DNA of 64,000 bases, taken from positions 1,054,001 through 1,118,000 of the forward strand of contig OZ006967.1 in the NCBI GenBank assembly GCA_963930955.1. The letters run 5' to 3'. The notes under the pieces were generated by a model. That model was not told where the DNA came from. It saw nothing but the letters and a program-made list of their open reading frames with translations, and ran no database searches. This DNA comes from Scatomonas sp963930955 (lineage in GTDB: Bacteria; Bacillota; Clostridia; Lachnospirales; Lachnospiraceae). Made by a program: the position numbers and the translations under genes. This document shows, piece by piece, positions 41,699 through 52,600 of this stretch (its first letter is position 1; every line of letters starts with the position of its first letter).

Positions 41699-43076
41699 CG
41701 TGTTCCGCCTCCATTTTTAAGAGCCGATCCACATTGGCCTTTGCCGCCAGCAGCTCCCGCATTTCCTCACGGGAGCGCCGGTACTCGGCATAGGTCTTTT
41801 TCTTTTCCTCTAGGAGCCGGGCATACTCGGCTTGCAGCTCCTTGACCTTGGGCAGCTTCTTGACCCCCATATCGTCAAAGGCATTTTTGGCCGCCTGATG
41901 GAGCAGGATTTCTTCCTCATGTTCCTCTCGGAATTTCTTGGAGTAACCGGTCTTCCGGTAGGCCACATAGGTGTCGCGGGTCTTGGCATAGTTGATGATA
42001 TGGGTCCGCAGGACGGCGATCTCCGCCATGCGTTTCTCCGCTGCCTTGATTTTTGCGGATAGCTCATTGTGGTGGGCCGTGGCTGCCACAGCCTTTTCCT
42101 CCAGCACAGCATACTCCAGCAGGTTATGCTCGGTGAGATAATTCACGGTCTGCGCCATCTGTTTCAAGTTAAAAACCTTGGCCCACCGCACATACCCGGC
42201 ACCTTTTCCGGCCTGGAGCTTTGCCTGGATGTCAACCAGCAGATTAACCTTCGGCGGATCTGCTTGCTTGACTGATTTCTGGCGGGGCGTATGCTCCTTT
42301 TGACCGGCAAGGACAGCCAGCAGGTCCTCCAGGGTGTAGCCTTTGCCCAGGCTGTCCAGCCGGGCCACTTTGCTCCAGCCGGGGAGCTTCAAACGGTAGG
42401 ATTTCCCGCGCCTGGACACTTCACAGCCGGATTCCCGGAGCAGCTTCAGCAGCTCGTCCAGGTCAGCAGGCTTTTGTGCCAGGGCGTTGTCAATGGCAGC
42501 ACGGAGCAATTCCCGATGGGAGGGCTTCGCCTGATCGCCCAGCCATTGGTCGTAACTTTTGCCGTGGGGCTTTGGGTTTTCGACAATGGACAGTCCGTTC
42601 TCAATGCAGATGGTGTCGCTCAATCGACGGACGGCTTTTGTACTGCCCCAAAAGTTGCGGAACTTCCGGTCACAGTCCAGGTTGACCGAACTCCAAATGA
42701 TATGATTATGGACATGGGCCTTGTCAATGTGGGTACAAACGGTAAAGGCGTGTTTGCCCTTGGTGAACCGTTTGGCAAATTCTACGCCCAGCCGGTTGGC
42801 CTCCTCCGGGGTGATCTCCCCAGGGCAGAAGGACTGGCGTACATGGTAGGCGATTACATCATCCGCACCCCGGACCCGTCCGGTGGCGGCGATATACTGG
42901 CGCTTGGCCAGCATGAACTCGGCGTCGGCTACACGGCTGTCGCACTCATAGCCAGTGATGAGCCTGCCGTGGTCAGTTTTTTGCGGATTGGCCACATAGT
43001 CGATAATCTCGCTGATGGCACGGCTCTCGGTCCGGCCCTTGCCGATATGCAGCGGCATGATGCGTGTGGTTGCCAT
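41664..43076 (-). CDS. MOBP-type relaxase
   Basis: The relaxase nicks the origin of transfer and pilots the strand into the recipient. The 470-residue protein has the N-terminal nuclease domain: an early SRAISEIIDYV, tyrosine-bearing RLITGYECD, and the metal-binding histidines in CTHIDKAHVHNHIIWSSVN. A helical, Lys/Glu-rich C-terminal half follows (about 290-470). MobC lies further along the same strand. The start follows GGGAGGCAACC. The origin of transfer was not located. Confidence 0.92.
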   Translation of the reverse strand: MATTRIMPLHIGKGRTESRAISEIIDYVANPQKTDHGRLITGYECDSRVADAEFMLAKRQYIAATGRVRGADDVIAYHVRQSFCPGEITPEEANRLGVEFAKRFTKGKHAFTVCTHIDKAHVHNHIIWSSVNLDCDRKFRNFWGSTKAVRRLSDTICIENGLSIVENPKPHGKSYDQWLGDQAKPSHRELLRAAIDNALAQKPADLDELLKLLRESGCEVSRRGKSYRLKLPGWSKVARLDSLGKGYTLEDLLAVLAGQKEHTPRQKSVKQADPPKVNLLVDIQAKLQAGKGAGYVRWAKVFNLKQMAQTVNYLTEHNLLEYAVLEEKAVAATAHHNELSAKIKAAEKRMAEIAVLRTHIINYAKTRDTYVAYRKTGYSKKFREEHEEEILLHQAAKNAFDDMGVKKLPKVKELQAEYARLLEEKKKTYAEYRRSREEMRELLAAKANVDRLLKMEAEHDAKKEKDHDQR

Positions 43077-43108
43077 AAAGGTTGCCTCCCTTCAAAAAAT
43101 AGGCAGCC

Positions 43109-43546
43109 TCAACTGCCTATCTCGTCACGGTAAGAAATAATTTGTTTCTTTTTCTGTTTGGCGCACCGCAGTGTTGTGGCGGCTCCACCCCAATCATGGA
43201 GAACATACGCTACTACCACATCACTGGCCTCTACCATCCAGCGATTTCTGTGAGAAATCGCAAAACGGCGTGGCGTAGTTTCCAACGGCGGATACACGGT
43301 GCTGTCGTAACCGGAAGTGTTCCTCCCGGTGTTTAGATATGCCAGAACAAGGATCAGCTCAATCTGCGGATACCGTTTTTTCTGCGCTCTCAGAACAGAC
43401 GCCGCCAAGAAGTCAAAGGCTCCATAGCCGCCCAGGTAAAAGGTAGTCGCTCCTTGTTCAATCAGTTTTTGCGTAACAGCGTATAACCATTTCTCTATTT
43501 TCTCACTCTGCGAGATCTGTGCATGGCCACAAAAGGTTACAATCAT
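43109..43546 (-). CDS. SLOG-like (YpsA/DUF1273 type) nucleotide-binding protein
   Basis: A 145-residue protein with a Rossmann-like pattern: VTFCGHAQ at the start, TTFYLGGYGAFD, and VVVAYVLHDWGGAATTLRCA near the C-terminus. This fits the SLOG fold, which binds nucleotides or nucleotide-derived signals. It is often seen as cargo on conjugative elements, with unknown function. It stands alone 33 bases upstream of the relaxase on the same strand. Confidence 0.72.
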   Translation of the reverse strand: MIVTFCGHAQISQSEKIEKWLYAVTQKLIEQGATTFYLGGYGAFDFLAASVLRAQKKRYPQIELILVLAYLNTGRNTSGYDSTVYPPLETTPRRFAISHRNRWMVEASDVVVAYVLHDWGGAATTLRCAKQKKKQIISYRDEIGS

Positions 43547-43708
43547 ACCTTGTCCTCACTTTCTAAAGCTATTGTTCTGAGCTTCAATCAAAAGCAAAGC
43601 TGACAGCTTATAAAACATAGTCTAACAGACGCTATTATAACCCGCAATCATAATGTAGTCTTAGAGTACATAAAATAATCGCTAACAGCTAATAGACGGG
43701 TGTGGACT

Positions 43709-44035
43709 ATGGAACAAAGCAAATTGGGAAAGCGCATCAACGAGGTGCGGAAGTCTCGTGGCCTGACAGCCGACAAATTATCGGAATTATGTAACATCAA
43801 TGCCACTTATCTGCGGCAAATTGAAGGTGGAGCCAAGATGCCCAGCCTGCCGGTATTCATCGACATTTGCAAGGCGCTCCACATTTCTCCTGACTATCTG
43901 TTGCAGGATGAATTGAGCGAAAATGAGATCAGTAAAATCCATGAAATTGAAATGCTATGGAAAGATGCGCCACTGTCAAAACAAGAGCTTGCACTTGCAA
44001 TGATAAAGGCAGCTCTAAAGCATCCAGAGCAGTAA
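43709..44035 (+). CDS. XRE family helix-turn-helix regulator
   Basis: A 108-residue protein with an N-terminal HTH (GKRINEVRKSRGLTADKLSELCNINATYLRQIEGG in parts). The C-terminal 40 residues are helical. It is on the plus strand, against nearly all transfer genes, and divergent from the SLOG gene, so it may be the control gene of the element. ATG 43709 was chosen over GTG 43700; neither has a strong ribosome binding site. Confidence 0.85.
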   Translation: MEQSKLGKRINEVRKSRGLTADKLSELCNINATYLRQIEGGAKMPSLPVFIDICKALHISPDYLLQDELSENEISKIHEIEMLWKDAPLSKQELALAMIKAALKHPEQ

Positions 44036-44037
44036 AA

Positions 44038-44073
44038 CAGCCAGCCGGGTTCAAACCGGCTGGCTGCACTTTT
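44038..44073. terminator. Terminator between converging genes
   Basis: CAGCCAGCCGG (44038-44048) pairs exactly with CCGGCTGGCTG (44056-44066), followed by CACTTTTCTC. It separates the XRE gene from the converging membrane-protein gene. Confidence 0.8.
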
Positions 44074-44083
44074 CTCTCCAATA

Positions 44084-44383
44084 TTATCCGTAGACCAAAT
44101 CCTGTATTGCAAACTTCAAATCCTGCACCTTGCCAAGCAGCCAAAAGGCCAATTTCGGCAGCCCAAAGGGGCTTATGAGAAACGCGATTACCAACAGAAT
44201 AAGGCCGTTCTGCGGGGAGTATGTCATCAGGACGGCCACGCCCAGCAGGGCAATCACCGTACTGAGCAGCCCCAGCACCAAGCCGGACACATAGACCAGC
44301 CCCACGCAAATCCAGATGGCCAGGGTGAGCAGCAGGATCACCGGCGCAATCACAATCTTCAAAATCAGCTTCAATGCGGTCAT
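44084..44383 (-). CDS. Small membrane protein of the conjugative element
   Basis: A 99-residue protein with three hydrophobic segments (IVIAPVILLLTLAIWICVGL, LGLLSTVIALLGVAVLM, LILLVIAFLISPFGL). It resembles a small conserved protein found in CTn elements of Clostridia (CD1845-like); the role is unknown. Its ATG overlaps the stop of the preceding gene (ATGA, 44380-44383). Confidence 0.7.
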   Translation of the reverse strand: MTALKLILKIVIAPVILLLTLAIWICVGLVYVSGLVLGLLSTVIALLGVAVLMTYSPQNGLILLVIAFLISPFGLPKLAFWLLGKVQDLKFAIQDLVYG

Positions 44384-44691
44384 TTCATGGCCTCCTCTCG
44401 ACGATCCAAATACTTCTGGCACAGACGGCGGACCTGTTCCTCGTCGGCCTCGTTTTCTTCCCGGCGTCCCTTTGTCAGCTGAATGGAGGCAAAGGATTCG
44501 TACTCGACCAGCAGATGGTCAAATAGTTCCTCCGGGGTCCGGCACACATCACCCTCGCAATAGGGCGGGTCCGGGGGCGAGCCGTTGAAGGACACACAGA
44601 CATATCCGTACCGGCTCTTGTAGACTTCCAGCTCCATATCCTGCGCCAGATAGTCCTCGAAAATCTCTAAAACCTTTTCAAAGGTCAACAT
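44380..44691 (-). CDS. Conserved element protein of unknown function
   Basis: A 103-residue acidic protein starting MLTFEKVLEIFEDYLAQDME. It holds a small alpha/beta domain (VYKSRYGYVCVSFNG) and a charged C-terminal helix. I recognise it only as a protein type common next to mobC in these elements. The start follows AAAGGAGTTGAG. It is coupled to the next gene by a 4-base overlap. Confidence 0.65.
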   Translation of the reverse strand: MLTFEKVLEIFEDYLAQDMELEVYKSRYGYVCVSFNGSPPDPPYCEGDVCRTPEELFDHLLVEYESFASIQLTKGRREENEADEEQVRRLCQKYLDRREEAMK

Positions 44692-44855
44692 TGGTATCTC
44701 AACTCCTTTGTGAGATGTGAGAACACTTTGCTATCTGCCTTTATTATCCGGCAAGCCCCGTCAAAAGGCAAGGATACAGACAAAAAGAAAAAGCAGAGGG
44801 AGGCGCGGCGAAAAGAACGCCGTTCCTCCCTCCACAGATGGGATATATACCCCTG

Positions 44856-45200
44856 TCACGATAGATTGGAGAGCTGGGTCAGGATTTTCTTCACGCCCTC
44901 CCATAGCTGCTCCTGCCGCTGGGCTATATCTTCCAGGTCAGCGTCGTAGACACGCCCGGTCTCATGCACTCGGCGGGTGAGCTGGTTCAGGTTGTTGCTG
45001 CTCCGGCGCAGCAGAGACACCAGCTCCTTCAGCTCCGGCAAGTCCAGCTGCACCACATAACCGTCCAGGGCCATCTTCCGCAGATAGGCTTCTCGGTTCT
45101 TCGTCCCAAGTTGGGACATTTTCTGCTCGATCAGCGCCAGCTCCTCCGGGGAGACCCGAAAATTCACCTGGACCTCCCGTTTGCGCTTTGGGGCGCTCAC
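44856..45200 (-). CDS. mobC: MobC-like relaxosome protein
   Basis: A 114-residue protein with an N-terminal ribbon-helix-helix (EVQVNFRVSPEELALIEQKM) and the segment LLRRSSNNLNQLTRRVHETG, which is characteristic of MobC. It helps the relaxase open the origin of transfer. Its start overlaps the stop of the DUF3848/3849 gene by 4 bases. The 160 bases after it (44692-44855) hold nothing I can name and could include part of the oriT region. Confidence 0.87.
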   Translation of the reverse strand: MSAPKRKREVQVNFRVSPEELALIEQKMSQLGTKNREAYLRKMALDGYVVQLDLPELKELVSLLRRSSNNLNQLTRRVHETGRVYDADLEDIAQRQEQLWEGVKKILTQLSNLS

Positions 45201-46261
45201 CGCTCCGGCTCCCGTTTCTTATGGCCCGGAGCTTTGGGGGCTGCCTGTTTCGGTTCCTGCTTCAAATGCTCCCGGACAGAAGGCCGGGGCTGGCGCAGCT
45301 CCTTGGAGCGGTCCTCGCTGGCCAGGATGGTGGCATAGGTTCCAGGAAGTCCCTTCATACCGGTAAACGACAGACTGCGAAACGGCAGGAGATTCATCAG
45401 CCGATCATGGTCTTTGCTCCCGGCACGATTCAGAAACTCCGGGGAAATGCGGGCCATGTAATGGGTCCCGTGGGGGCTGTTCGGCACATCCGGTGCGCGC
45501 AGCTCCCGCAAAATCCGTTCTGCTTCTGCCTGGATGTCCTCTGCCGTCAAGGGCTGGCGGCGCAGATGTTCCTCGCGCACCAGATCAATAAACCCGTTCA
45601 AAACAGCGGGGTGGCTGTTCAGGGCATACCCACACCGGACAGTATCGGAGTTGTAGTTGGGGATGGTCTTTGCCCATTCCTTGTTGCGGGGCGAGTAGCG
45701 CCCATCCCAGTCCTGGAGCTGGACGGTGTTGGCAAGGACCAGCATGACCCGGTCCATGCCGTAGGTCTCGATCACACCCTTGGCGGCATCGTGGCTGAGA
45801 TACATTCCGTCAAAGTGTTCCCGCACCGCTGCTTCAATGGCCTCCTTGCATTGGAGATTGGCGTTGTTGGAGGCACGGTACTGCTCAAGCTCCCCGTGTT
45901 CTTTCGCATAAACGGCGGAGTGAGGGTAGATGGCGGCCTTCCGCAGCTCCGCCTGGGCTTTGCAAGCGTCATCGGCCCGGTTCTCAATGCTGTCCCGGAT
46001 CACATCCATGTAGCCGGTCTCCAGCTGCTCAAAGTGCCGGTACACATCAGCCAGGGGCGTGGGCGAATCCAGCAGCGCCTGGGCCTGGGCGTCGGTCAGT
46101 GTCAGTTCCTCCATCGCCATCACGATGTCCTCCCGGACGGTGTATTCGTAGGCGTGGCTCAAGACCTCTGCCGGGGGCTGGCTTTTCAGCCAGTCCCGGA
46201 ATTTTTCCTGCTCGGCGGCCATCTTCTCATAGAGGGCCGTATTCAGATCGTTAGTATTCAT
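45197..46261 (-). CDS. DUF3848/DUF3849 domain protein
   Basis: A 354-residue protein. The N-terminal about 90 residues (LNTALYEKMAAEQEKFRDWL) match DUF3848, and the middle (AIYPHSAVYAKEHGELEQYRASNNANLQCKEAIEAA, given in part) matches DUF3849. The C-terminus is basic and proline-rich. Both domains are found on Firmicute conjugative elements with unknown function. The start follows AAAAGGAGG. It forms an operon with mobC. Confidence 0.8.
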   Translation of the reverse strand: MNTNDLNTALYEKMAAEQEKFRDWLKSQPPAEVLSHAYEYTVREDIVMAMEELTLTDAQAQALLDSPTPLADVYRHFEQLETGYMDVIRDSIENRADDACKAQAELRKAAIYPHSAVYAKEHGELEQYRASNNANLQCKEAIEAAVREHFDGMYLSHDAAKGVIETYGMDRVMLVLANTVQLQDWDGRYSPRNKEWAKTIPNYNSDTVRCGYALNSHPAVLNGFIDLVREEHLRRQPLTAEDIQAEAERILRELRAPDVPNSPHGTHYMARISPEFLNRAGSKDHDRLMNLLPFRSLSFTGMKGLPGTYATILASEDRSKELRQPRPSVREHLKQEPKQAAPKAPGHKKREPER

Positions 46262-46380
46262 ATTATCATACCTCCTTTTCGTTATATAAAAGAGAAACTA
46301 CTTTGTTTTTGCAGTTGAATAGTTCATAATTGCTAAGTAAAATAAAAGAAAAAGATTGGATCGAATGGGGGTGTTCATTG

Positions 46381-46605
46381 ATGAAGTGTCCAAAGTGTGG
46401 AAAGGATATGCAGCCGGGTTTTTTACAAACGGCCAAGATAGTGGCGTTTAATAAAACAAGGCACAAAATATCGCTAAATCCGAAAGATAAAGAGGATATT
46501 GTATTAGCGAGAAAGGCATTCACAGGCACGGATTTTCCAGGTTTTATCTGTAAAGAATGTGGGTTGGTTGTATTTGATTACAAGAACGACCTTTCACGCC
46601 TTTAA
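46381..46605 (+). CDS. Zinc-ribbon protein, DUF6487-like
   Basis: A 74-residue protein with two CxxC pairs: MKCPKCGKDMQPGFLQ and FICKECGLVVFDY. The pattern fits the DUF6487 family (PF20097). The role is unknown. It is on the plus strand between minus-strand transfer genes, in DNA visibly richer in AT, so it looks like separately acquired cargo. The first in-frame ATG with a nearby G-rich site is 46381. Confidence 0.7.
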   Translation: MKCPKCGKDMQPGFLQTAKIVAFNKTRHKISLNPKDKEDIVLARKAFTGTDFPGFICKECGLVVFDYKNDLSRL

Positions 46606-46667
46606 TTTTAAGTTCAGCACCAATTACAAAGGGACGGACAAGCCAGACAACTTGCCCGTCCTTTTCC

Positions 46668-49600
46668 TTATCGCACCTCCTCATGCTGTTTCGGTTTCTT
46701 TTCGGGACTGCGGGACGGCACCGGACGCTTCAAGCTGTCCAGCACCGAGGGCCGTGCGCTCTTGGCGATCACGGACTCCGGTTGGGAGCGGCTCCTGCCG
46801 TTCAGGTTCAGAAGCGTGTCCAGCTCCACCAGACGGGCGGACTTTACCCGCAGATCATCCTCATAAGAGAAAGGCTTGCCCACTTCCTCCTTGGCGGCGG
46901 CCTGCTGCTGGTATAGATTGTCCAGCTGGGCCTTGGTCGCCTCCAGGCGCTGGGGCATTTGAGAGAGCGCATTGTCAATGCGGGTCAGGTTGCCGCGTGG
47001 GTCTGTGCCGAGGCTTGCCCGGTGGGTCATCTGGCCTTTCAACAGGAGCGTATATTCCTGTTTCCAGGCCGAAAACTCCACGGACATAGTGAACCCCCGG
47101 TAGCTGCCGATCTGCACAGGCTCGGAGCCTTTGACCTCCTTACAGGCGTCCAGCAGGGCTGCACCAGCGTTTTCTTTGTCGGTCAGCACATCGCCCCGGA
47201 TCTCCATCCCGGCAAAGCCATCCTCCGGGTGAGGATGGGCGGCCAGGGTCTCCAGGTCTGCCTCAAACCCCTGGATAAAGCCCTTGTGCTTTTCGATTTC
47301 CTCCGGGAAGTATTTCAGCAGCTGGTCCTCCAGACGATACTGCTTGCTCTGATGGTCGGCTTTCATCAGCTTCAGCTTGGAGACCTCCACATCCAGGTCC
47401 ATGCGCTCCTTGATACGGGGGTCTCCGGCGCACAGGGCCTTGATTTCGGCAAAGGACAATGCCGTTTCGTCCACATCGTCGCAACTTCTCACCGGCGATT
47501 TGGAAGTCATAATCTGGCTGATGAATTTCTGTTTGTTCTCCACTGTCTGCCACAAATAGGCGTCAAAGGTTCCCTCAGTCACATAGCGGTACACATGGAC
47601 CAGGGGATTTTGGTTGCCCTGGCGCTCGATACGGCCCTTGCGCTGTGCAAGGTCTCCCGGCCGCCACGGGCAGTCCAGGTCATGGAGCGCCACAAGCCGG
47701 TCCTGCACATTGGTGCCAGCGCCCATCTTGGCGGTGCTGCCCAGCAAGACGCGCACCTGGCCGGTACGGACCTTGGCGAACAGCTCCTTTTTCCTCACTT
47801 CGGTGTTGGCCTCATGGATAAAGGCGATCTGATCGGCGGGCATCCCCTGGGCGATGAGCTTTTGCCGGATGTCCTCGTAGATGGTAAAGACCGGCTCCGG
47901 CTCTTCCAGCGGCACAGCCTGTTCCAGCGCATGGAGCATGGGGTTGTCCAGCGCCTTGGCTGCCTTTTTGGAAGGGGCCGCCTGGGGCGTGGAAATATCG
48001 CAGAACACCAGCTGGGTCAGCTTGTCAGCCTCGCCATCTCGCCAGATCTGCATGATGTTTGCGACACATTGGTTGACCTTGGTGCCGGGTTCGTCCGGCA
48101 GCGCCTGATTGATAATGCGCTGGTCCAGCCCCAGCTTGCGGCCATCGCTGGTGATCTTGAGCATATTGTCCTGGGAGGGGTCCACCGTGCCGCTGTGTAC
48201 CAGGGAAGCACGCTCGGATAGCGCCTTCACCATTTCCTGCTGCTGCTCGGTGGGCTGGGCCACGATGTTGTGGTATTCTACCTCCGGGGTGGGCAGATGA
48301 AGCTGATCGGCGGTTTTAATGTCCGCCACCTCTTTGAACAGGTTCATCAGCTCCGGGAGATTGAAGAACTTGGAGAAGCGGGTGCGCGCCCGGTAGCCGG
48401 TGCCTTCCGGTGCCAGCTCCAGCGCCGTCGTCGTTTCACCAAAGCGCGACGCCCAGCAGTCAAAGTGGGTCATGCTCAGTTCCTGCAAGCGGTCATACTG
48501 GAGGTATCTTTGCATGGTGTAAAGTTCAGTCATGGAGTTGCTGACCGGGGTGCCGGTGGCAAAGATAACCCCTCGGCTGCCGGTGATCTCGTCCATGTAG
48601 CGACACTTGGCGAACATATCGCTGGACTTTTGGGCATCGCTGGTGGAGAGGCCCGCCACATTCCTCATTTTTGTGTAAAGGAACAAATTTTTGTAGTTAT
48701 GAGCTTCATCGACAAATAACCTGTCCACGCCAAGCTGCTCAAAAGTCACCACATCGTCCTTGCGGCTCTCGGCCTGGAGCTTTTCCAGTCTGGCCTCTAG
48801 GGATTTGCGGGTCCGTTCCAGCTGCTTGACCGTGAAACGCTCACCGTCGCTGGCCTGCACCTCGGCAATACCCTCGGTGATCTCGTCGATCTGCTCGTAG
48901 AGGAGCCGTTCCTGGCGCTCCCGGCTGATGGGGATTTTTTCAAACTGCGAATGTCCGATGATAACGGCATCGTAGTCTCCGGTGGCAATTCTGGCACAGA
49001 ATTTTTTGCGGTTGTGGGTCTCAAAATCCTTGCGGGTCGTGACCAGGATTTTTGCAGAGGGATAAAGCCGCAGAAACTCCGATGCCCACTGTTCTGTCAG
49101 GTGGTTCGGCACCACAAAGAGGGACTTCTGGCATAGCCCCAGGCGCTTGGATTCCATCGCAGCGGCCACCATCTCAAAAGTTTTGCCAGCGCCTACCTCG
49201 TGTGCCAATAGCGTATTGCCGCCATACAGCACATGAGCAATAGCACCCAGCTGGTGATCCCGCAGGGTAATGGACGGGTTCATGCCGCCAAAGGTGATGT
49301 GGGACCCGTCGTATTCACGGGGCCGGGTGGAGTTCATTTCCTCGTTGTACTGGCGCACCAGGGTCTGGCGGCGCTCCGGGTCCCTCCAAATCCAATCACG
49401 GAAAGCGTCCCGGATAGCCTGCTGCTTTTGGGCGGCCAGAGTGGTCTCCTTGGCGTTCAGCACCCGGCGTTCCTTGCCGTCTGCGTCCTCCACGGTGTCG
49501 TAAATGCGGACATCCCGCAGGTTCAGGCTGTCCTCCAGAATCTTGTAGGCGTTGGCACGGCTGGTTCCGTAAGTGGTGTAGGCCGCCACATTGTTTTCGG

Positions 49601-52600
49601 AGACAGAGCTTTTGCCCGTGATCTGCCACTCGGCGGTATAGGAGGTATAGTTGACCTGGATGGCGCGTTGAAGGTAGTTCGGGGTGTTGAAAGTCTCATA
49701 CATGAACTGCTGGATGTACTTCTTGTCAATCCAGGTAGCGCCCAGGCGCACCTCGATCTCCGAAGCGTCCAGGTCTTTGGGCTGGGCGGCGGTCAGGGCC
49801 TCCACATTGATGGCAAAGGCCGGGTCCTGCTGTGCGGCTCGCTGTGCCTGACGGAGCTTGCGCCGAACATTGCCGGAAAGGTATTCGTCGGCGGTCACAT
49901 AGGTGGGCCGTTCTCCCTCCGGCACAGGCCCAGGCAGACGGAAGATCACGCCTTGCAGCTCGGCGGCCAGCTCGTCACTGGTCTTGCCGGTGAGCTGTTC
50001 CATATACTCCATGTCCACACGGGCCTTTTCCGCGATGGATACGGCCAGAGCTTCGCTTGCGGTGTCCACGGAAGTCACCGCCTCATGGGGCTTGATGGTC
50101 CGCTTTGTGAACATATCTGCTTTGTGCTTCAGTTGGCCATTCTCGTCAATGACTTCCAGCGCGCAGAGCAGATAGTAGCTGGAATCATCAGCAAAGGCCA
50201 GCCGGTTCCCCCGGTCATTGATAAGGCCGTACTTGGCGGAAAAATCGTCATAGAGCTGGTTCAGCTCCACCTGTTTCTCACGAATGTCGCTGTCCGGTGT
50301 AGCTGCGTCCATTTGCAGGTCGATCAGTTCCTGGACACAATCCCGCAGCCTCACCATGCCTTTAATGCGGGCCTCGGCGGTGGCGTTGAGATCGGGGCGC
50401 ACCATGCGGCTGTTCTCCCGGAAATACACAGCTCCGTCCACCACGGTATAGGAGTAGTTCTTCACATTGGGGTCAGCGGGGATAGAGGTGTCGATGGCTT
50501 CGCCTTCGCCCAGCTCCGGCAGCTCGGCCTCCTGGTAGGTGCCGCGAATGTACTTCACAGCATCGTGCAGCTGATCGGCCAGCTCCAGCCCCTCAATGGG
50601 GTTCACGGTGTAGTCCATGCCGTGAGCGGTGCTTTCTGGTTCCTGTCGGCCCAGCACCATTTCCGGGTGGTCCAGGAAATAGCGGTTGATGGAAAAGCCG
50701 TCCTCGGTCTGCCCGGTCTGCGTCCACTCCGGTACAATGTCCAGCGGGCGATCTCGCTTTTGGAGGAAGATGATGTCCGATACAACCTCGGTCCCGGCAT
50801 TGGCCTTGAACGCATTGTTGGGCAGACGGATAGCCCCCAGCAGCTCGGCGCGCTGGGCAAGATACCGGCGCACGGTGGAATCTTTGGCGTCCATCGTATA
50901 GCGGCTGGTGACAAAGGCCACCACGCCACCAGGACGCACCTGGTCCAACGCCTTGGCAAAAAAGTAGTTGTGAATGCTGAAATTCAGCTTGTCGTAGGCT
51001 TTGTCCCGAACCTGATACTGGCCGAAAGGTACATTGCCGATGGCAAGGTCATAGAAGTCCCGCCTGTCGGTGGTTTCAAAACCGGCCACGGTGATGTCGG
51101 CCTTGGGATAGAGCTGCCGGGCAATACGCCCGCTGATGGAATCCAGCTCCACGCCGTAAAGACGGCTGTTTCGCATTTCCTCCGGCAGCATACCGAAGAA
51201 ATTGCCCACACCACAGGACGGCTCCAGGATGTTGCCGGTCTCAAATCCCATACGGCCCACAGCCTCGTAAATCGCTTTGATGACCGTAGGGCTGGTGTAG
51301 TGGGCGTTGAGGGTAGAACCTCTGGCAGCGGCATATTCCTCTGGGGTCAGCAGCTCCTTCAGCTGGGCATATTCCTTGCTCCAGCTTTCCTTGTCGGGGT
51401 CAAAGGCATCGGCAAGGCCGCCCCAACCCACATACCGGGAAAGGATTTTCTGCTGTTCCGGCGTTGCCTGCCCAGTGGTTTCCTCCAGGTATTTCAGCAG
51501 CTTGATTGCCTCGACATTGGCCTGGAACTTGGCCTTGGGGCCGCCTTCGCCCAGGTGATCGTCAGTGATACGGAAATTCTCGGCGGTGCGGCGCAGATTG
51601 GCCTTGTATTCCTCATAAGAGGCTTTCTCGGCAGCTTTGACATTGGGGAAGGTCTGCCACTCGCCGTTTACCTGAATGGAAACGGGGTGTTCGTCCAGCA
51701 CTTCATCCGGGGTTTTCTCCGGCTCGGTGACAGGTGTAGGAGGCTCCGGCTCATTGGTTCTCAGGGTCTGAACAACCACATCATAGGGCAGATGGTTCTT
51801 GTGGCCCGGATAGACAGCCACAGTCTCGGATTGGAAGGTCGGAGCTTCGGCAGCCGGTTCGGGGCGTTCCTGCCCAAAACCGTCCAGCTGACGGGCATAC
51901 ATCCCGCGCAGCAAAGGCGCAACCTCGCTCCACTGGAAGAACAGCATGGCCAGACGCTTTTCATCTGCATCCAGCACTTCCAGTTCAACACCTTCCGGCA
52001 TCGTGCGGTAATCGGCGGTCTCGCCGGTCTCCAGCTCCATCGTTTCCACGATGTTGGGATAGGCCCGGCTCAGCCACAGGGCCACCTCCTGGTTGCTCTT
52101 GCCGTTGCGAAGAAGCTCGGAAAGCTCCGCCTTGTCCGCTTCACCAATCAGGCCATGGGCAAGCACATCCCGCAGGTCCTGGTCCACCGTATCCAGATTT
52201 GCAGGCAGGAACTCGGTATAGAAGTCATTGCGGTTATCCTCCCGCAAAAGCTGCTCAAACCGTTCCCGGCTCTCAGCCCGGTAGATGGGATAGCTCATGC
52301 CGGTGGGCAGCAGCTGCACCGTGTCATCCCGCAGCTCCGTGATCCGGTGGGCGAGGTCATCCAGATAGACAATATCCCCCACATTGTATGGAGGGACTGT
52401 TGGATCATAAGAAGTCCGTTCCCGGACCGTGCCACGGGCCGCAGCATATTCTTCGTCTGACACAGGAACACGCGAATCGCCGGAAGAAGGCTGTTCCGGC
52501 TGGTCGGCTTGAGTGGTCTCCCTGGATATGGCCTCCACATCCCGCATGACCTGCTGAATAAAGGGGTCGTTGTCCAGCTTTTCCGGGTCCACCACATGGC

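Noticed and set aside
49233..52460. Long plus-strand frame of 1075 codons opposite the giant gene
   Set aside because: It is an antisense shadow caused by high GC codon bias; composition is unlike a protein and there is no ribosome binding site.
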